A stretch of 64,000 bases of DNA from an uncultured Lactobacillus sp. (GCA_910587695.1 CAJUNC010000009.1:28316-92315), one strand, 5' to 3'; shown: positions 37,924-47,890, counted from the first letter of the stretch. Numbers and translations are program-made. The notes: generated from the letters alone by a model not told the origin.

Positions 37924-39663
37924 TTACTTAGTGAAGGCAACATTTTCCCACAAGTGGTAACCATTCTTAGCGTTTAAAGAAACATTGGTCAATTTCTTGG
38001 AGAAAGTGTAGGTATTATAGCGAAATTGTCTTGGGACGATATAAGCTTCCTTATTCATATATTCTTGCCACTTATAAAACTGTTTAAGTTGATATTTACT
38101 ATTGAACGCTTCTTTTGAACTCAAAGAACTGAGCAATTCAGTATTTTCCTTAGTTACAAAGTGTCCTAAGTTATAAGGATTATTTTGTGAATACGTCATA
38201 GCTACACTCGATATTGGTGCGCTAGTTACGCTCCAACCGCTGAGCCAAACATCATAGCCATTACCATCATTTGTCAACTGTTCGATGTAGGAGTTGAATT
38301 CTTGAAGACGATCATCTTTTAATTCAACTTTGACACCGATCTTTTTCCACTGTTGTAAGTAAGTATCGATCGCAGTCCGATTCTCAGAACTACTTGAACT
38401 CATTGGAGCTAATAACTTCAAAGTGAATTTTTTACCATTTGGTAAAGTCCGATAGCCATCTTTTTGCATACGATAACCAGCTTTATCTAATAATTTATTA
38501 GCTTTTTTCAGATCCAATGGATAGCCCTTGGCATTATGATCATTATACTTACCAAAAGCATCTGGTACGATCGTGTTAGCACGATAATTTAGACCATAAC
38601 CAAATTTCTTTGCCATCTGTTCCATATTGAGCGCATAGCCCATCGCTTGACGTAAAGCACGGTCTTGGACTGGTGTCTTTCTATTCATCACATTGACACC
38701 ATTTTTGAAATGACCAACTTTAAAACCAACATACGAATAATACTTTTCTTTTTCCCCTAAGACCTCATATTGAGATAACTTTCGTACTTTACTATAGATC
38801 TCTGGGGTTTGATTCAATAAGACATCATACTTATTAGCCCGCATTGCTGCTGATGCATGTCCGGGTGAGACCATTTCGATATCGATTTTAGAAACACTAG
38901 GCTTTTTGCCCCCATAATACTTATTTGGGACCCATTCGATAGACTCACCTTTGACCATATTTTTGATCTTAAATGGTCCATAAAAAATAGGTTTTTTAGT
39001 TAATTGTTCACTTGAGGTCAATTTATCAAACGGAATATCTTTTAAGTAGTGATAAGGCATCACTTTACCAATGATATATCCTGAACCCAAGAACTTCATT
39101 TCTGGTCTCATTTCCTTAAAATGTAAGACCAGAGTTCTTTCATCTTTGACTTCTAAGCCTGAGATCTTGTCAGCTTTCCCTTCATGATATTCTTCGACCC
39201 CAACGATATCTTTTATCTGATCGTAGCTACCGTAACTGATATCCTTATTTGCTACTACTTCATAAGTATATTCCATATCCTTAGCTTCTACGGGATGTCC
39301 ATCTGACCAACCCACATGTTTTTTTATGTGAACAGTTGCTGTTTTATTATCATAATCAAAATCAACTGTAGCTAACCCTGTTTTAGCAAATGTATAATCA
39401 TCCTTTACATCAAATAGATTATAGTCACCAAATTGTGAAACATCAGCAGTCGGACCGTCAACACTCAATACATCAGAAAATACTCCTTTAAAAACGGCGC
39501 TTGACGAATAACCAACATGTAAAGTTCCCCCTTTAACTCGTTTTTTATGATTATTATATTCTAGTGGTAATTTAGCAGCATAAACACTATTACCAACTGT
39601 TCCCGAGACCATAACGGTCGTCGCTAGTGCTAAGATACTTTTTACGACCCATTTTTTATTCAT
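37924..39663 (-). CDS. oppA: Oligopeptide-binding protein OppA, paralogue 3
   Basis: This 579-residue binding protein is a close paralogue of the gene at 36037, with many shared blocks such as LPLEYNNHKK, KGESIEWVPNKYYGGKKP and EFNSYIEQLTNDG. The signal peptide ends near SVYA-AK with no lipobox cysteine. Peptide-contacting loops differ between the copies, suggesting different peptide preferences. It follows yaaA by 41 bases. GGGG lies upstream of the ATG. Confidence 0.9.
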   Translation of the reverse strand: MNKKWVVKSILALATTVMVSGTVGNSVYAAKLPLEYNNHKKRVKGGTLHVGYSSSAVFKGVFSDVLSVDGPTADVSQFGDYNLFDVKDDYTFAKTGLATVDFDYDNKTATVHIKKHVGWSDGHPVEAKDMEYTYEVVANKDISYGSYDQIKDIVGVEEYHEGKADKISGLEVKDERTLVLHFKEMRPEMKFLGSGYIIGKVMPYHYLKDIPFDKLTSSEQLTKKPIFYGPFKIKNMVKGESIEWVPNKYYGGKKPSVSKIDIEMVSPGHASAAMRANKYDVLLNQTPEIYSKVRKLSQYEVLGEKEKYYSYVGFKVGHFKNGVNVMNRKTPVQDRALRQAMGYALNMEQMAKKFGYGLNYRANTIVPDAFGKYNDHNAKGYPLDLKKANKLLDKAGYRMQKDGYRTLPNGKKFTLKLLAPMSSSSSENRTAIDTYLQQWKKIGVKVELKDDRLQEFNSYIEQLTNDGNGYDVWLSGWSVTSAPISSVAMTYSQNNPYNLGHFVTKENTELLSSLSSKEAFNSKYQLKQFYKWQEYMNKEAYIVPRQFRYNTYTFSKKLTNVSLNAKNGYHLWENVAFTK

Positions 39664-39704
39664 CTCAATCTTTCCCCTTTACTATTTTTACTAGGTGCTG
39701 AGAC

Positions 39705-40454
39705 CTATTCCTTTAAAAAGACATACTTTTTTTCTGTCGATATAGTTTTAGCAAAATGATACCCCAGTTCATTAAAAGCTTTGAGCTGTTCTAACGTTCT
39801 CACTTGCTTTTGTGCTAAATAGCGCACAAATTGTCCCCGTGCTTGCTTAGCATGTGTCGCTTTTTGAACATATTTTTGCCGTTTTTGATCAAACTCTTTA
39901 AATTCGATCGTTATAAATACATCAGCTGGCGTTAAATAACGCTCAACGGCTTTTGCATATTCTTTTGACGCCAAGTTGATCACCGGCTCATCATCTTGAT
40001 AGAGTGCAGTATAAAGATCAGCTCCCCAAAAGTGGTACAGATCATGATATTCTGTCCATTGGATCTTTGCTCCCATCTCTAATCGATATTGAATGATCCC
40101 GTCAAATGGCGCTAAGATCCCATACAACCCAGAAAGGATCCGCAGATTTTGGGCTAAATATTCTAAGGCAGGCCTCTCTAATAGATCTGGTGCCATTGAA
40201 CTATATTGAAGCCCTACATAAGAGAAGAGAGCTGGTGTCAAATTTTGATCGAGTTTAGTCGTTTGCAGGCGCTGATAATTCAGCTGTGCCAATTTATCAC
40301 TACACTGCCAGATCGCTTTTAACTGCGGATATGACAATTTCTGCAACCAGTCAAATAGCTGACCAGTCTTAGCTAAATACTGAGGTCGACTTCTAACTTC
40401 AAAATCATCTGTTGCTTCTTGCATCTTTTTTGCTGGAGAAATAATTATTTTCAT
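39705..40454 (-). CDS. yaaA: YaaA (DUF328) peroxide-stress protein
   Basis: This 249-residue YaaA-family protein opens with MKIIISPAKKMQEATDDFE, which fixes the start at 40454; earlier ATGs have no family match. Other family blocks are FSYVGLQYSSM, LRILSGLYGILAPFDGI, YRLEMGAKI and VINLASKEYAKAV. YaaA limits intracellular iron and oxidative damage and binds DNA in E. coli. It is embedded between two pairs of oppA genes on the same strand, with a parS site just upstream. Confidence 0.92.
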   Translation of the reverse strand: MKIIISPAKKMQEATDDFEVRSRPQYLAKTGQLFDWLQKLSYPQLKAIWQCSDKLAQLNYQRLQTTKLDQNLTPALFSYVGLQYSSMAPDLLERPALEYLAQNLRILSGLYGILAPFDGIIQYRLEMGAKIQWTEYHDLYHFWGADLYTALYQDDEPVINLASKEYAKAVERYLTPADVFITIEFKEFDQKRQKYVQKATHAKQARGQFVRYLAQKQVRTLEQLKAFNELGYHFAKTISTEKKYVFLKE

Positions 40455-40495
40455 GTTTCTCATTCCAATCGTTTTACACAAATTCTAGCATAATT

Positions 40496-40511
40496 TGTTC
40501 CACGTGAAACA
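40496..40511. promoter_or_regulatory. parS centromere site (ParB/Spo0J binding)
   Basis: TGTTCCACGTGAAACA equals the firmicute parS consensus TGTTNCACGTGAAACA. It lies in the 72-base gap between yaaA and the oppA gene at 40527. ParB loaded here would spread and recruit SMC for chromosome segregation. Such sites cluster near oriC. Confidence 0.9.
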
Positions 40512-40526
40512 TGAAATATTTCCATC

Positions 40527-42272
40527 TTACTTAGTTAACATCACATTATCCCAAGCATTATAACGTTTATCATTACTGCTGATCGTCATCCCTTTGACCC
40601 GTTTACTGATCGTCTCTAGATTGTAGGTATAAGCGATCGGGACAACATATGCTTCTTTTCTTACATATTGTTGCCATTTATGCATTTGATCGATCCGATA
40701 CTTTTCATTATATGCACGTGCTGAATTTAGCGAAGCTATCAATTCACTATTTTCCTTAGATACAAAGTGACCATAGTTGAATTTCGATCTTGCAGTATAA
40801 GCAAGGTTTGGTAAGCCAGTTGGTTCTGGTGGTAAGTTCCAACTATCGGTCCAAAGATCAAAGTCATCTTTGCTTGATAGGTCTTCTAAGAAATCATTAT
40901 AGTCAAGTGCACGTCCTTCATATAATTTGACATTTAAACCGATCTTTTTCCACAATTGCATATAATTTGATCGAACAGTCTCACCTCCTTTCCCATCATT
41001 AGATGCTAGAAATCTTAGGACCAGTTTCTTACCGTTAGGCAATGTTCGATAGCCATCTTTACCTCGCTTAAATCCAGCCTCATCTAGTAATTCATTAGCT
41101 TTTTTCATATTATGATCAAAGTTTTTAACATTTTTATCGTGATAACTGCCATAAGCTGGCGAGATCATTGTATTAGCCCACTTGACCCCCCCATGCCCAA
41201 ATCTATCGATCACAGATCGAACATTCATTGCATACGCAACTGCTTGACGCAAAGCGCGGTTGCTCATTGGAAATGATTTATCTATTACACTTGCTCCATT
41301 TTTATCAGTCCGTCCCATCTTAAATCCAAGATAAGTTATATCTGTTCCTAGCGAGCCCAATGTGACAACGTTTTTGTCTTTTTTCAGTCTTCTGTAAACG
41401 TTGACCGAAGAATTCATTAAAATATCATATTTTTGGGTTCTCATCATAGCTACTGCCTGAACACTAGGTACGATCTCCATTACGATCTTAGCCAATTTAG
41501 GCTTAGGACCACCGTAATACTTATTTGGGACCCATTCGATCGATTCACCTTCAACGACCTTCTTGATCTTATAAGGCCCAAAAAATAGCGGATGTTTACG
41601 TACCTTATCACTTTGTGCCATTTGATCAAAAGGTACATCCTTTAGGTAATGATATGGTTGAGCGCTATCGTAAAGATAACCTGAACCGATATATTCGATC
41701 GAAGGAGTCATCTTTCTAAAATGGATCAGTAAATGCTTGCTATCTTTTTCTTCCAAGCCTGAGATCTTATCCACTTTTCCTTCATGATATTCTTTCATCC
41801 CAACGATATTTTCCAAATCATCTGTATAATACGGTGAGGTACTATCTTTGTTAGCTACCATCTCATAATTAAATGCTACGTCACGTGAAGTCACCGGTTC
41901 CCCATCTGACCATCTTGCTTTTGGACTGACCGTTATCAGGGCAGTTTGCTTATTTTTATCAAATTTGACATCTGCAAAACCACCTTTGACATACTTTCCG
42001 TTAGCATTGTTTTTAAACAGATTCGTCTCACCTGGTGTTGATAACTGTTGCGTTTTAGAATCTGTTTCAAAAAATGCATTAAATACTCCTTTAAAAGCTT
42101 CATCTGACATATACCCTACATGTAAAGTTGCATTTTTCAACGTTTTTTTGTGATTTACATATTCTTCTGGGAATTTAACTGCTTGTGCTGTTAAAGGTTG
42201 TAGTGCCTGTACACATAACATTCCAGCCACGGTCATGGTTGCAACACGGCATAAAAATCTCTTAGTCTTCAC
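40527..42272 (-). CDS. oppA: Oligopeptide-binding protein OppA, paralogue 2
   Basis: This 581-residue binding protein starts with GTG at 42272, behind a run of Gs. The signal peptide (MKTKRFLCRVATMTVAGMLC...) has cysteines at 8 and 20, but neither fits a lipobox; cleavage after AQA is more likely. The mature part is close to the gene at 42290: YVNHKKTLKNATLHVGYMSD, ARWSDGEPVTSRDVAFNYE, EGESIEWVPNKYYGGPKPK. It is part of the opp operon and ends 16 bases from the parS site. Confidence 0.9.
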   Translation of the reverse strand: MKTKRFLCRVATMTVAGMLCVQALQPLTAQAVKFPEEYVNHKKTLKNATLHVGYMSDEAFKGVFNAFFETDSKTQQLSTPGETNLFKNNANGKYVKGGFADVKFDKNKQTALITVSPKARWSDGEPVTSRDVAFNYEMVANKDSTSPYYTDDLENIVGMKEYHEGKVDKISGLEEKDSKHLLIHFRKMTPSIEYIGSGYLYDSAQPYHYLKDVPFDQMAQSDKVRKHPLFFGPYKIKKVVEGESIEWVPNKYYGGPKPKLAKIVMEIVPSVQAVAMMRTQKYDILMNSSVNVYRRLKKDKNVVTLGSLGTDITYLGFKMGRTDKNGASVIDKSFPMSNRALRQAVAYAMNVRSVIDRFGHGGVKWANTMISPAYGSYHDKNVKNFDHNMKKANELLDEAGFKRGKDGYRTLPNGKKLVLRFLASNDGKGGETVRSNYMQLWKKIGLNVKLYEGRALDYNDFLEDLSSKDDFDLWTDSWNLPPEPTGLPNLAYTARSKFNYGHFVSKENSELIASLNSARAYNEKYRIDQMHKWQQYVRKEAYVVPIAYTYNLETISKRVKGMTISSNDKRYNAWDNVMLTK

Positions 42273-42289
42273 TTTTTATCCCCCCCTCA

Positions 42290-44038
42290 TTATTTTGTTA
42301 AACAAACATCGTCCCAAAGACTCAAATTCTTACTTGGATCGACCGACATCCCTTTGACATTTTTTCCAACAGCAGTCAGGTTATAAGTGTAAGCAAGAGG
42401 AACAACGTAAGCTTCTTTGTGCATGTAAGCTTGCCATTTATGCATCTGGGCGATCCGATACTTAGAGTTGAATGCTCTTTGTGAATTAAGCGAGTGTAGA
42501 AGTTCAGTGTTTTCTTTAGTTGCAAAATGCCCATGATTAAAAGAAGACAGCGGACTATATGCGGCTGTTGCTGCAACAGATGGCTCTGAACTCAAAGTCC
42601 AACTCCCAAACCAGATATCAAACTTATCGGAATTTCCTTCGAGTAGCTCTGAATAAGCGTTGAACTCCATAGGACGACCCGAGACAAGCTTAGTTCTCAC
42701 TCCGAGTTTTTTCCAGAGTTGCATGTAGTTAGCAATGATCGCAGTATTCACTTTCCCCGCCTCGTAAGTGAGTACTCTAAGCGTCAAAGGTTTACCATTA
42801 GGTTTAGTGCGGTAACCACCTTTTCCACGCTTGAAGCCAGCATCATCGAGTAACTTGTTGGCTTTTTTTAGGTCCTGATAATATGGTTTGACATTTTTGG
42901 CGTGATAGTCCCCATATGCCGGTGAGACCATCGAATTAGCCCATCTTTCTAAGCCATGCCCATATTTTTTAACGATCTCTTTAGTATTCATTGCATAGGC
43001 TAATGCCAAACGTAAACTTCGGTCATTAGTAACTAACTTTTTATCCAAAACATTAGTTCCATTGGCATCCACTGTTCCGACCCGAAATCCCATATATCTA
43101 AAGCCATAATTCAAACTTCCTAACGCCACATAACTACCAAGATTCTTAGTTTTATCATAAGTCGAGTTTGATTCATGCAAGATGACATCGTATTTATGGG
43201 CACGCATCGTTTCGACCACTTGAGCATTTGGTACTATCTCTTCGACTAATTTAGCTAACTTTGCCTTTTTGCCTCCATAGTATTTATTAGGGACCCATTC
43301 GATCGACTCACCTTGAACGATCTTTTTGATCTGATATGGTCCGTATGATAGTGGGTGCTTACGCACTTGATCACTTTGAGCCAACTTATCAAATGGGATA
43401 TCTTTTAAATAATGATACGGTTGAGCATCGCTCCACAAATAACCTGTGCCAGCATATTCCATTGCTGGTGTCATATCAGTATAGTGGATCAAGAGATGTT
43501 TATCGTCTTTTAGCTGTAGACCTGTGATCTGGTCAGTCTTTCCTTCGTGATACTCTTTCATACCTTCGATCGTTTCAGTGTCTTCATCATAATATATTGA
43601 AGTACTGTTTTTATTAGCGACGATCTCGTAAACAAATGCTAGATCACGAGATGTCAACGGATGCCCATCTGACCAGCGTGCTTTATCACTGACCGTAAGT
43701 AAAGCTGTCTTATTTTTACGATCAAATGAAACATCCACCAAACCACCAGGAACTATCTTACCGTTTCTATCTTGTTTAAAGATCCCAGGCCAACCCGGTT
43801 GCGAAAGAGTATCTGTTTGACCATCAGTCGCTAATTCAGAAATAAAGATCCCTTTAAAACTAGTATCAGAGGGGTAACCGACCTTCAAAGTCCCACCTTT
43901 GAGAGTTTTTTTGTGATTGACGTATGTCTGCTTTAATGAAACTTCTTTGGCTAAAACATTGCTCGTTGGAACAGCTAAAGTTCCTGCTAGCACAGTCAAT
44001 AACGCTAATGTTTGAACAAATAGTTGCTTTTTCCCCAT
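42290..44038 (-). CDS. oppA: Oligopeptide-binding protein OppA, paralogue 1
   Basis: This 582-residue binding protein lies 13 bases after oppC, with AGGAG before its ATG. The signal peptide ends near NVLA-KE with no cysteine. The mature domain has KGGTLKVGYPSDTSFKGIF, ARWSDGHPLTSRDLAFVYE and QGESIEWVPNKYYGGKK. As the first binding protein after the permeases it is probably the main OppA. It delivers extracellular peptides to OppBC. Confidence 0.92.
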   Translation of the reverse strand: MGKKQLFVQTLALLTVLAGTLAVPTSNVLAKEVSLKQTYVNHKKTLKGGTLKVGYPSDTSFKGIFISELATDGQTDTLSQPGWPGIFKQDRNGKIVPGGLVDVSFDRKNKTALLTVSDKARWSDGHPLTSRDLAFVYEIVANKNSTSIYYDEDTETIEGMKEYHEGKTDQITGLQLKDDKHLLIHYTDMTPAMEYAGTGYLWSDAQPYHYLKDIPFDKLAQSDQVRKHPLSYGPYQIKKIVQGESIEWVPNKYYGGKKAKLAKLVEEIVPNAQVVETMRAHKYDVILHESNSTYDKTKNLGSYVALGSLNYGFRYMGFRVGTVDANGTNVLDKKLVTNDRSLRLALAYAMNTKEIVKKYGHGLERWANSMVSPAYGDYHAKNVKPYYQDLKKANKLLDDAGFKRGKGGYRTKPNGKPLTLRVLTYEAGKVNTAIIANYMQLWKKLGVRTKLVSGRPMEFNAYSELLEGNSDKFDIWFGSWTLSSEPSVAATAAYSPLSSFNHGHFATKENTELLHSLNSQRAFNSKYRIAQMHKWQAYMHKEAYVVPLAYTYNLTAVGKNVKGMSVDPSKNLSLWDDVCLTK

Positions 44039-44051
44039 ACTTGACCACTCC

Positions 44052-44918
44052 TTATCCTAGACGCTGGCGAGCATCAAAAGCCCGCCGTACAACATTACCA
44101 ACATAACTGATGCCCACACATAATACTAAGATCAATAATGAAGCTGGCATCCAGACCCACGGTTCGCCTGTCATAACATCAGGATCTTGAGCCAAGCCGA
44201 TCATCACCCCTAAACTTGGAACCGAATCTGGCAACCCAAATCCTAAGAAACTCAGACCAACTTCGATCCCGATATTTGAAGTCAAGCTCAAGATCAGATC
44301 AACGATGATAAGAGAGCTGATATTAGGTAAAATATCAAACACCATGATTTTTAGAGCATTACTCCCAGAAGTTGCAGCAGCGTAGACATACTCTTTATGT
44401 GCTTCAGCAAGTGCTTTTGAACGAATGAGTCGAGCAGTTCCGACCCATAAAAAAGCGGAGATGACTAATACAAAGTCCAACATAGTATAATTAGGAATAA
44501 TCGAAACGATAACGATCACTAACATCAACATGGGTAACAACATCATAAAATCCAAAAAGCGCATCAAGATATTGTCAACTAATCCACCATAATATCCAGC
44601 AACTAGCCCAAATGCGATCCCGATCACTTCAACGATCAAAGTGATCGCTAAACCGATATTAAGCGAGTTACGCGCTCCTAAGACGAGATATTTTAAAACA
44701 TCACGTCCCCCTTGATCAGTCCCTAGAAGATGCCCCTCTTTACCGGGATGGATATAACTATTTAAAATATCAACATGCATCACTTGTTTTGTATCCAAAA
44801 AAGCAGCATAACCGTAAATAGCTAAGACTAACATAGTCAATAAAAATACGAAAAAAGTTGCTCCTTTGTCTTGTTTGAATTCACGTACGATCATCGAAAA
44901 ATTAGATGTTTTTTTCAT
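44052..44918 (-). CDS. oppC: Oligopeptide ABC permease OppC
   Basis: This 288-residue inner permease has one N-terminal helix, an extracellular segment with HPGKEGHLLGTDQGGRDVLK typical of OppC, and five more helices. The EAA loop is SKALAEAHKEYVYAAATSG. It pairs with OppB to form the peptide channel. GGGGG lies before the ATG, and the gene follows oppB by 13 bases. Confidence 0.94.
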   Translation of the reverse strand: MKKTSNFSMIVREFKQDKGATFFVFLLTMLVLAIYGYAAFLDTKQVMHVDILNSYIHPGKEGHLLGTDQGGRDVLKYLVLGARNSLNIGLAITLIVEVIGIAFGLVAGYYGGLVDNILMRFLDFMMLLPMLMLVIVIVSIIPNYTMLDFVLVISAFLWVGTARLIRSKALAEAHKEYVYAAATSGSNALKIMVFDILPNISSLIIVDLILSLTSNIGIEVGLSFLGFGLPDSVPSLGVMIGLAQDPDVMTGEPWVWMPASLLILVLCVGISYVGNVVRRAFDARQRLG

Positions 44919-44931
44919 ATTCTTTCCCCCA

Positions 44932-45891
44932 TTATCCGATCCGGACTCGTGGATCGACCAAACTCAAAATGATATCTGATAAAAGCGAGCCGATCAAAGT
45001 CAAAGTCCCATACAATAAGACTAAAGCCGTGATCACGGAATAGTCACGATTCAAGATCGAATCCATAAACAAAAGTCCCATACCTGGATAATTGAAGATC
45101 TGTTCGATAAAGATCGAGCCCCCAAGAAGCCCTGTGATCGAATAGCCTAAAAATGCTGCGATCGGTAGGAGTGAGTTCCTAAAAATATGGCGTGTAAAGA
45201 TCTGTTTTTCAGGCACACCTTTTGCTCGGGCTGTCTTGACATAATCTTGATTTTTATTATCAATGACCTCACTTCGTAGATATTGCACAACTGTAGTCAC
45301 ACTGAGCAAAGCCATCAAACATGCAGGCAAGATCATATGGTCCAAACGACTCAATAAATAGCTGACTGTCCCGATCGCATCAACAGAAACTGAACCAGAT
45401 GTCGGAAAGAGTTGTAATTTATATCCAAAAAGCCAAATCCCTAACATATAAAAGACAAAAGCTGGGATCGCATAAGCAACAAAAGTATAGATCATGATCG
45501 CCTTGTCCAACTTAGAATTTTCATATCGCCCAGCAACTAACCCTAGTGGGATCGCTAAAGTATAACTTAGGATCAAAGTCAATAAAGATAACCAGATCGT
45601 ATTGCCCATACGCGATAAGATCAAACTTCCAACTGGTGTTTTAAACTGATAGCTCATGCCTAAATCGCCATGAAACATCCGCACGATCCAGTGCCAGTAT
45701 TGAACATACCATGGATCATAGACCCCCGCTTTGATACGTAAAGCTTCGATCGCTTTAGGTGAGGTCTGCGGGGTGACCATTCCAGTAAATGGGTCACCTG
45801 GCATGAGTTTAGCCAATAAAAAGATCACGACACTCAAGATGACCAATTCCGGGATCATCAATAAAACACGTCTTAAAATAGTCTTCCACAT
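44932..45891 (-). CDS. oppB: Oligopeptide ABC permease OppB
   Basis: This 319-residue permease has about six helices. Family motifs include KLMPGDPFTGMVTPQTSP, MFHGDLGMSYQFKTPVG and the EAA loop EVIDNKNQDYVKTARAKGVP, ending IILSLVDPRVRIG. With OppC it forms the membrane path for peptides. AAAGGGG precedes the ATG. Confidence 0.94.
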   Translation of the reverse strand: MWKTILRRVLLMIPELVILSVVIFLLAKLMPGDPFTGMVTPQTSPKAIEALRIKAGVYDPWYVQYWHWIVRMFHGDLGMSYQFKTPVGSLILSRMGNTIWLSLLTLILSYTLAIPLGLVAGRYENSKLDKAIMIYTFVAYAIPAFVFYMLGIWLFGYKLQLFPTSGSVSVDAIGTVSYLLSRLDHMILPACLMALLSVTTVVQYLRSEVIDNKNQDYVKTARAKGVPEKQIFTRHIFRNSLLPIAAFLGYSITGLLGGSIFIEQIFNYPGMGLLFMDSILNRDYSVITALVLLYGTLTLIGSLLSDIILSLVDPRVRIG

Positions 45892-45915
45892 ATCATCACT
45901 TCCCCTTTTTGATAT

Positions 45916-46851
45916 CTATTCTTTTTTCAGTGCAACTAAGTGGGTCGAAGTCACTTCTTCTAAGGGGTAAACTCGGCCATCTTCATCATAATAATTTACT
46001 TTTTGAGCATTATATTCTGCTTCGAGCAATTGCCTTTGTTGCCGATATTTTGTACGTTGTTCTACATCTGTCCGTGGAATTGCTGCCAATAACCTTTTAG
46101 TGTAGATATGTAGAGGGTCTTGGTAGATATCTTCACGAGTACCAACTTCAACAAAACGCCCCCGATGCATGATAGCTAAATTATCACACATATGATGTAC
46201 TACACCTAGATCATGTGAGATAAATAAAAATGCTACCCCATACTTTTTTTGGATCGCTTTCATGTAGTTCAAAACTTGGGCTTGGACTGAAAGGTCTAGA
46301 GCTGAAACAGGTTCATCTGCAATGATCAACTTAGGCTTAGTAGCTACCGCACGAGCGACCCCGATCCGCTGGCGTTGTCCTCCAGAAAATTGATATGGAT
46401 ATTTATAAAGTGATTCTTCGTCCAAACCAACTGTCTTCATTAATTCAAGCACTCTGTTTCTTAACTGAGAACGTGATAATTTTTCAAAATTTTTCAAGGG
46501 TTCGCCAATGATATCGATGACTTTTTTCTTAGGATTCAAACTTGAAAGCGAATCTTGAAAGATCATCTGGACATCTTTGTTATATTTCATTTTCTTTCTG
46601 ACATGTTTATCAGTGACATCCTTACCTCGATAAGTGATCTCCCCTGAAGTTGCTTCTACCAAACCAACTAACGCTTGACCGATCGTAGATTTCCCCGAAC
46701 CTGACTCACCGATCACCCCATAACTTTGACCTTGTTTGATCGTAAATGTCACTCCATCAACGGCATATACATGATCTGTTACATGGTTAAAAAAACCCGA
46801 ACGCACCGGATAATAGACCCGTAGATCTTTTACTTTTAGCAATTCATCCAT
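45916..46851 (-). CDS. oppF: Oligopeptide ABC transporter ATPase OppF
   Basis: This 311-residue ATPase has Walker A GESGSGKST, signature FSGGQRQRIGVARA, Walker B LIIADEPVSALD and H-loop LFISHDLGVVHH. N-terminal LKVKDLRVYYPVRSGFFNHV is typical of OppF. The C-terminal extension has no clear Fe-S cysteines. It overlaps nothing and follows oppD by 12 bases, with GAGGAGG upstream. Confidence 0.94.
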   Translation of the reverse strand: MDELLKVKDLRVYYPVRSGFFNHVTDHVYAVDGVTFTIKQGQSYGVIGESGSGKSTIGQALVGLVEATSGEITYRGKDVTDKHVRKKMKYNKDVQMIFQDSLSSLNPKKKVIDIIGEPLKNFEKLSRSQLRNRVLELMKTVGLDEESLYKYPYQFSGGQRQRIGVARAVATKPKLIIADEPVSALDLSVQAQVLNYMKAIQKKYGVAFLFISHDLGVVHHMCDNLAIMHRGRFVEVGTREDIYQDPLHIYTKRLLAAIPRTDVEQRTKYRQQRQLLEAEYNAQKVNYYDEDGRVYPLEEVTSTHLVALKKE

Positions 46852-46863
46852 TAGCTACCTCCT

Positions 46864-47850
46864 CTATTTTTCTTCATCTGGAAACTCAAATCCGCGCCAA
46901 CAAATACAACGAACAAAATGACCAAGCGCCACTTGATGCATTTGAGGCTGACTTTCATGTTCTTTTTCTGCTATCCAAGGAATACGTTTAGCAAAACGAC
47001 AACCGCTATGCTCCATATTTTTTAACGATGGGACCATTCCCTCAATCACATAGAGTTCTTCTTGCTTATCATCTGACTGTGGCATAGAACGTAATAACGA
47101 ACGCGTATATGGATGCTTAGGTTCAGTAAAGATCTGCTTAGTACTCCCCAACTCAACGACCTGACCCGCATACATCACAGCAACACGATCAGCCACCTCA
47201 GCTACGACTCCTAGATCATGAGTGATCAAAATGATCCCCGCATGGTTCTCAGTTTGGATCGCTAATAATAGATCCAAGATCTGGGCTTGGATCGTAACAT
47301 CTAAAGCTGTGGTCGGTTCATCTGCAATGATCAGATCTGGTTTACAAGCGATGGCGATAGCGATCCCCACTCGTTGCCTCATCCCACCTGATAATTCATG
47401 CGGATACTGACGTGCGACTAATTCTGGTTTTTCTAGCCCTACTTGTTGTAGTAATTCGAGTACCCGTGCATTTTTTTGTTCCTCTGACATCTCAGTATGT
47501 AGATCTAGACTCTCTTTTACCTGATCCTCGATCCGCATCAACGGATTCAACGAGGACAGCGGATCTTGAAAGATCATTCCGATCTGCTTTCCTCTGATTT
47601 TTTGTAGTTGCTCACGTTTCGCACCAACAAGTTCATTTCCCCGATATTTGATGCTTCCTGTCATTTGTACTTGTTTTTCGTCGTGTAAGCCAATAATACT
47701 CGTTGCTAAAGTACTTTTACCGCAACCAGACTCACCAACGATCGCTAACACTTCATTTTCATTTACTTCTAAGCTAACATCATCAAGCGCGTTATAATAT
47801 TGGCCCTCAACTTTGAAAGCTGTGCTTACATTTTTGATCTCTAATAGCAA
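46864..47850 (-). CDS. oppD: Oligopeptide ABC transporter ATPase OppD
   Basis: I chose the TTG at 47850 because AGGGGG lies 7 bases upstream and the product then begins MLLEIKNVSTAFKVEGQYYN, the normal OppD start, giving 328 residues. An upstream ORF extension to 47919 lacks a ribosome site and overlaps the promoter. Walker A GESGCGKST, signature LSGGMRQRVGIAIA and Walker B LIIADEPTTALD are intact. The C-terminus has HSGCRFAKRIPW and an unusual CICWRGFEFPDEEK tail. It is the first gene of the opp operon. Confidence 0.93.
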   Translation of the reverse strand: MLLEIKNVSTAFKVEGQYYNALDDVSLEVNENEVLAIVGESGCGKSTLATSIIGLHDEKQVQMTGSIKYRGNELVGAKREQLQKIRGKQIGMIFQDPLSSLNPLMRIEDQVKESLDLHTEMSEEQKNARVLELLQQVGLEKPELVARQYPHELSGGMRQRVGIAIAIACKPDLIIADEPTTALDVTIQAQILDLLLAIQTENHAGIILITHDLGVVAEVADRVAVMYAGQVVELGSTKQIFTEPKHPYTRSLLRSMPQSDDKQEELYVIEGMVPSLKNMEHSGCRFAKRIPWIAEKEHESQPQMHQVALGHFVRCICWRGFEFPDEEK

Positions 47851-47890
47851 TATCTCGCCCCCTAATTTATCACGAGTGAATTTTTTACCA

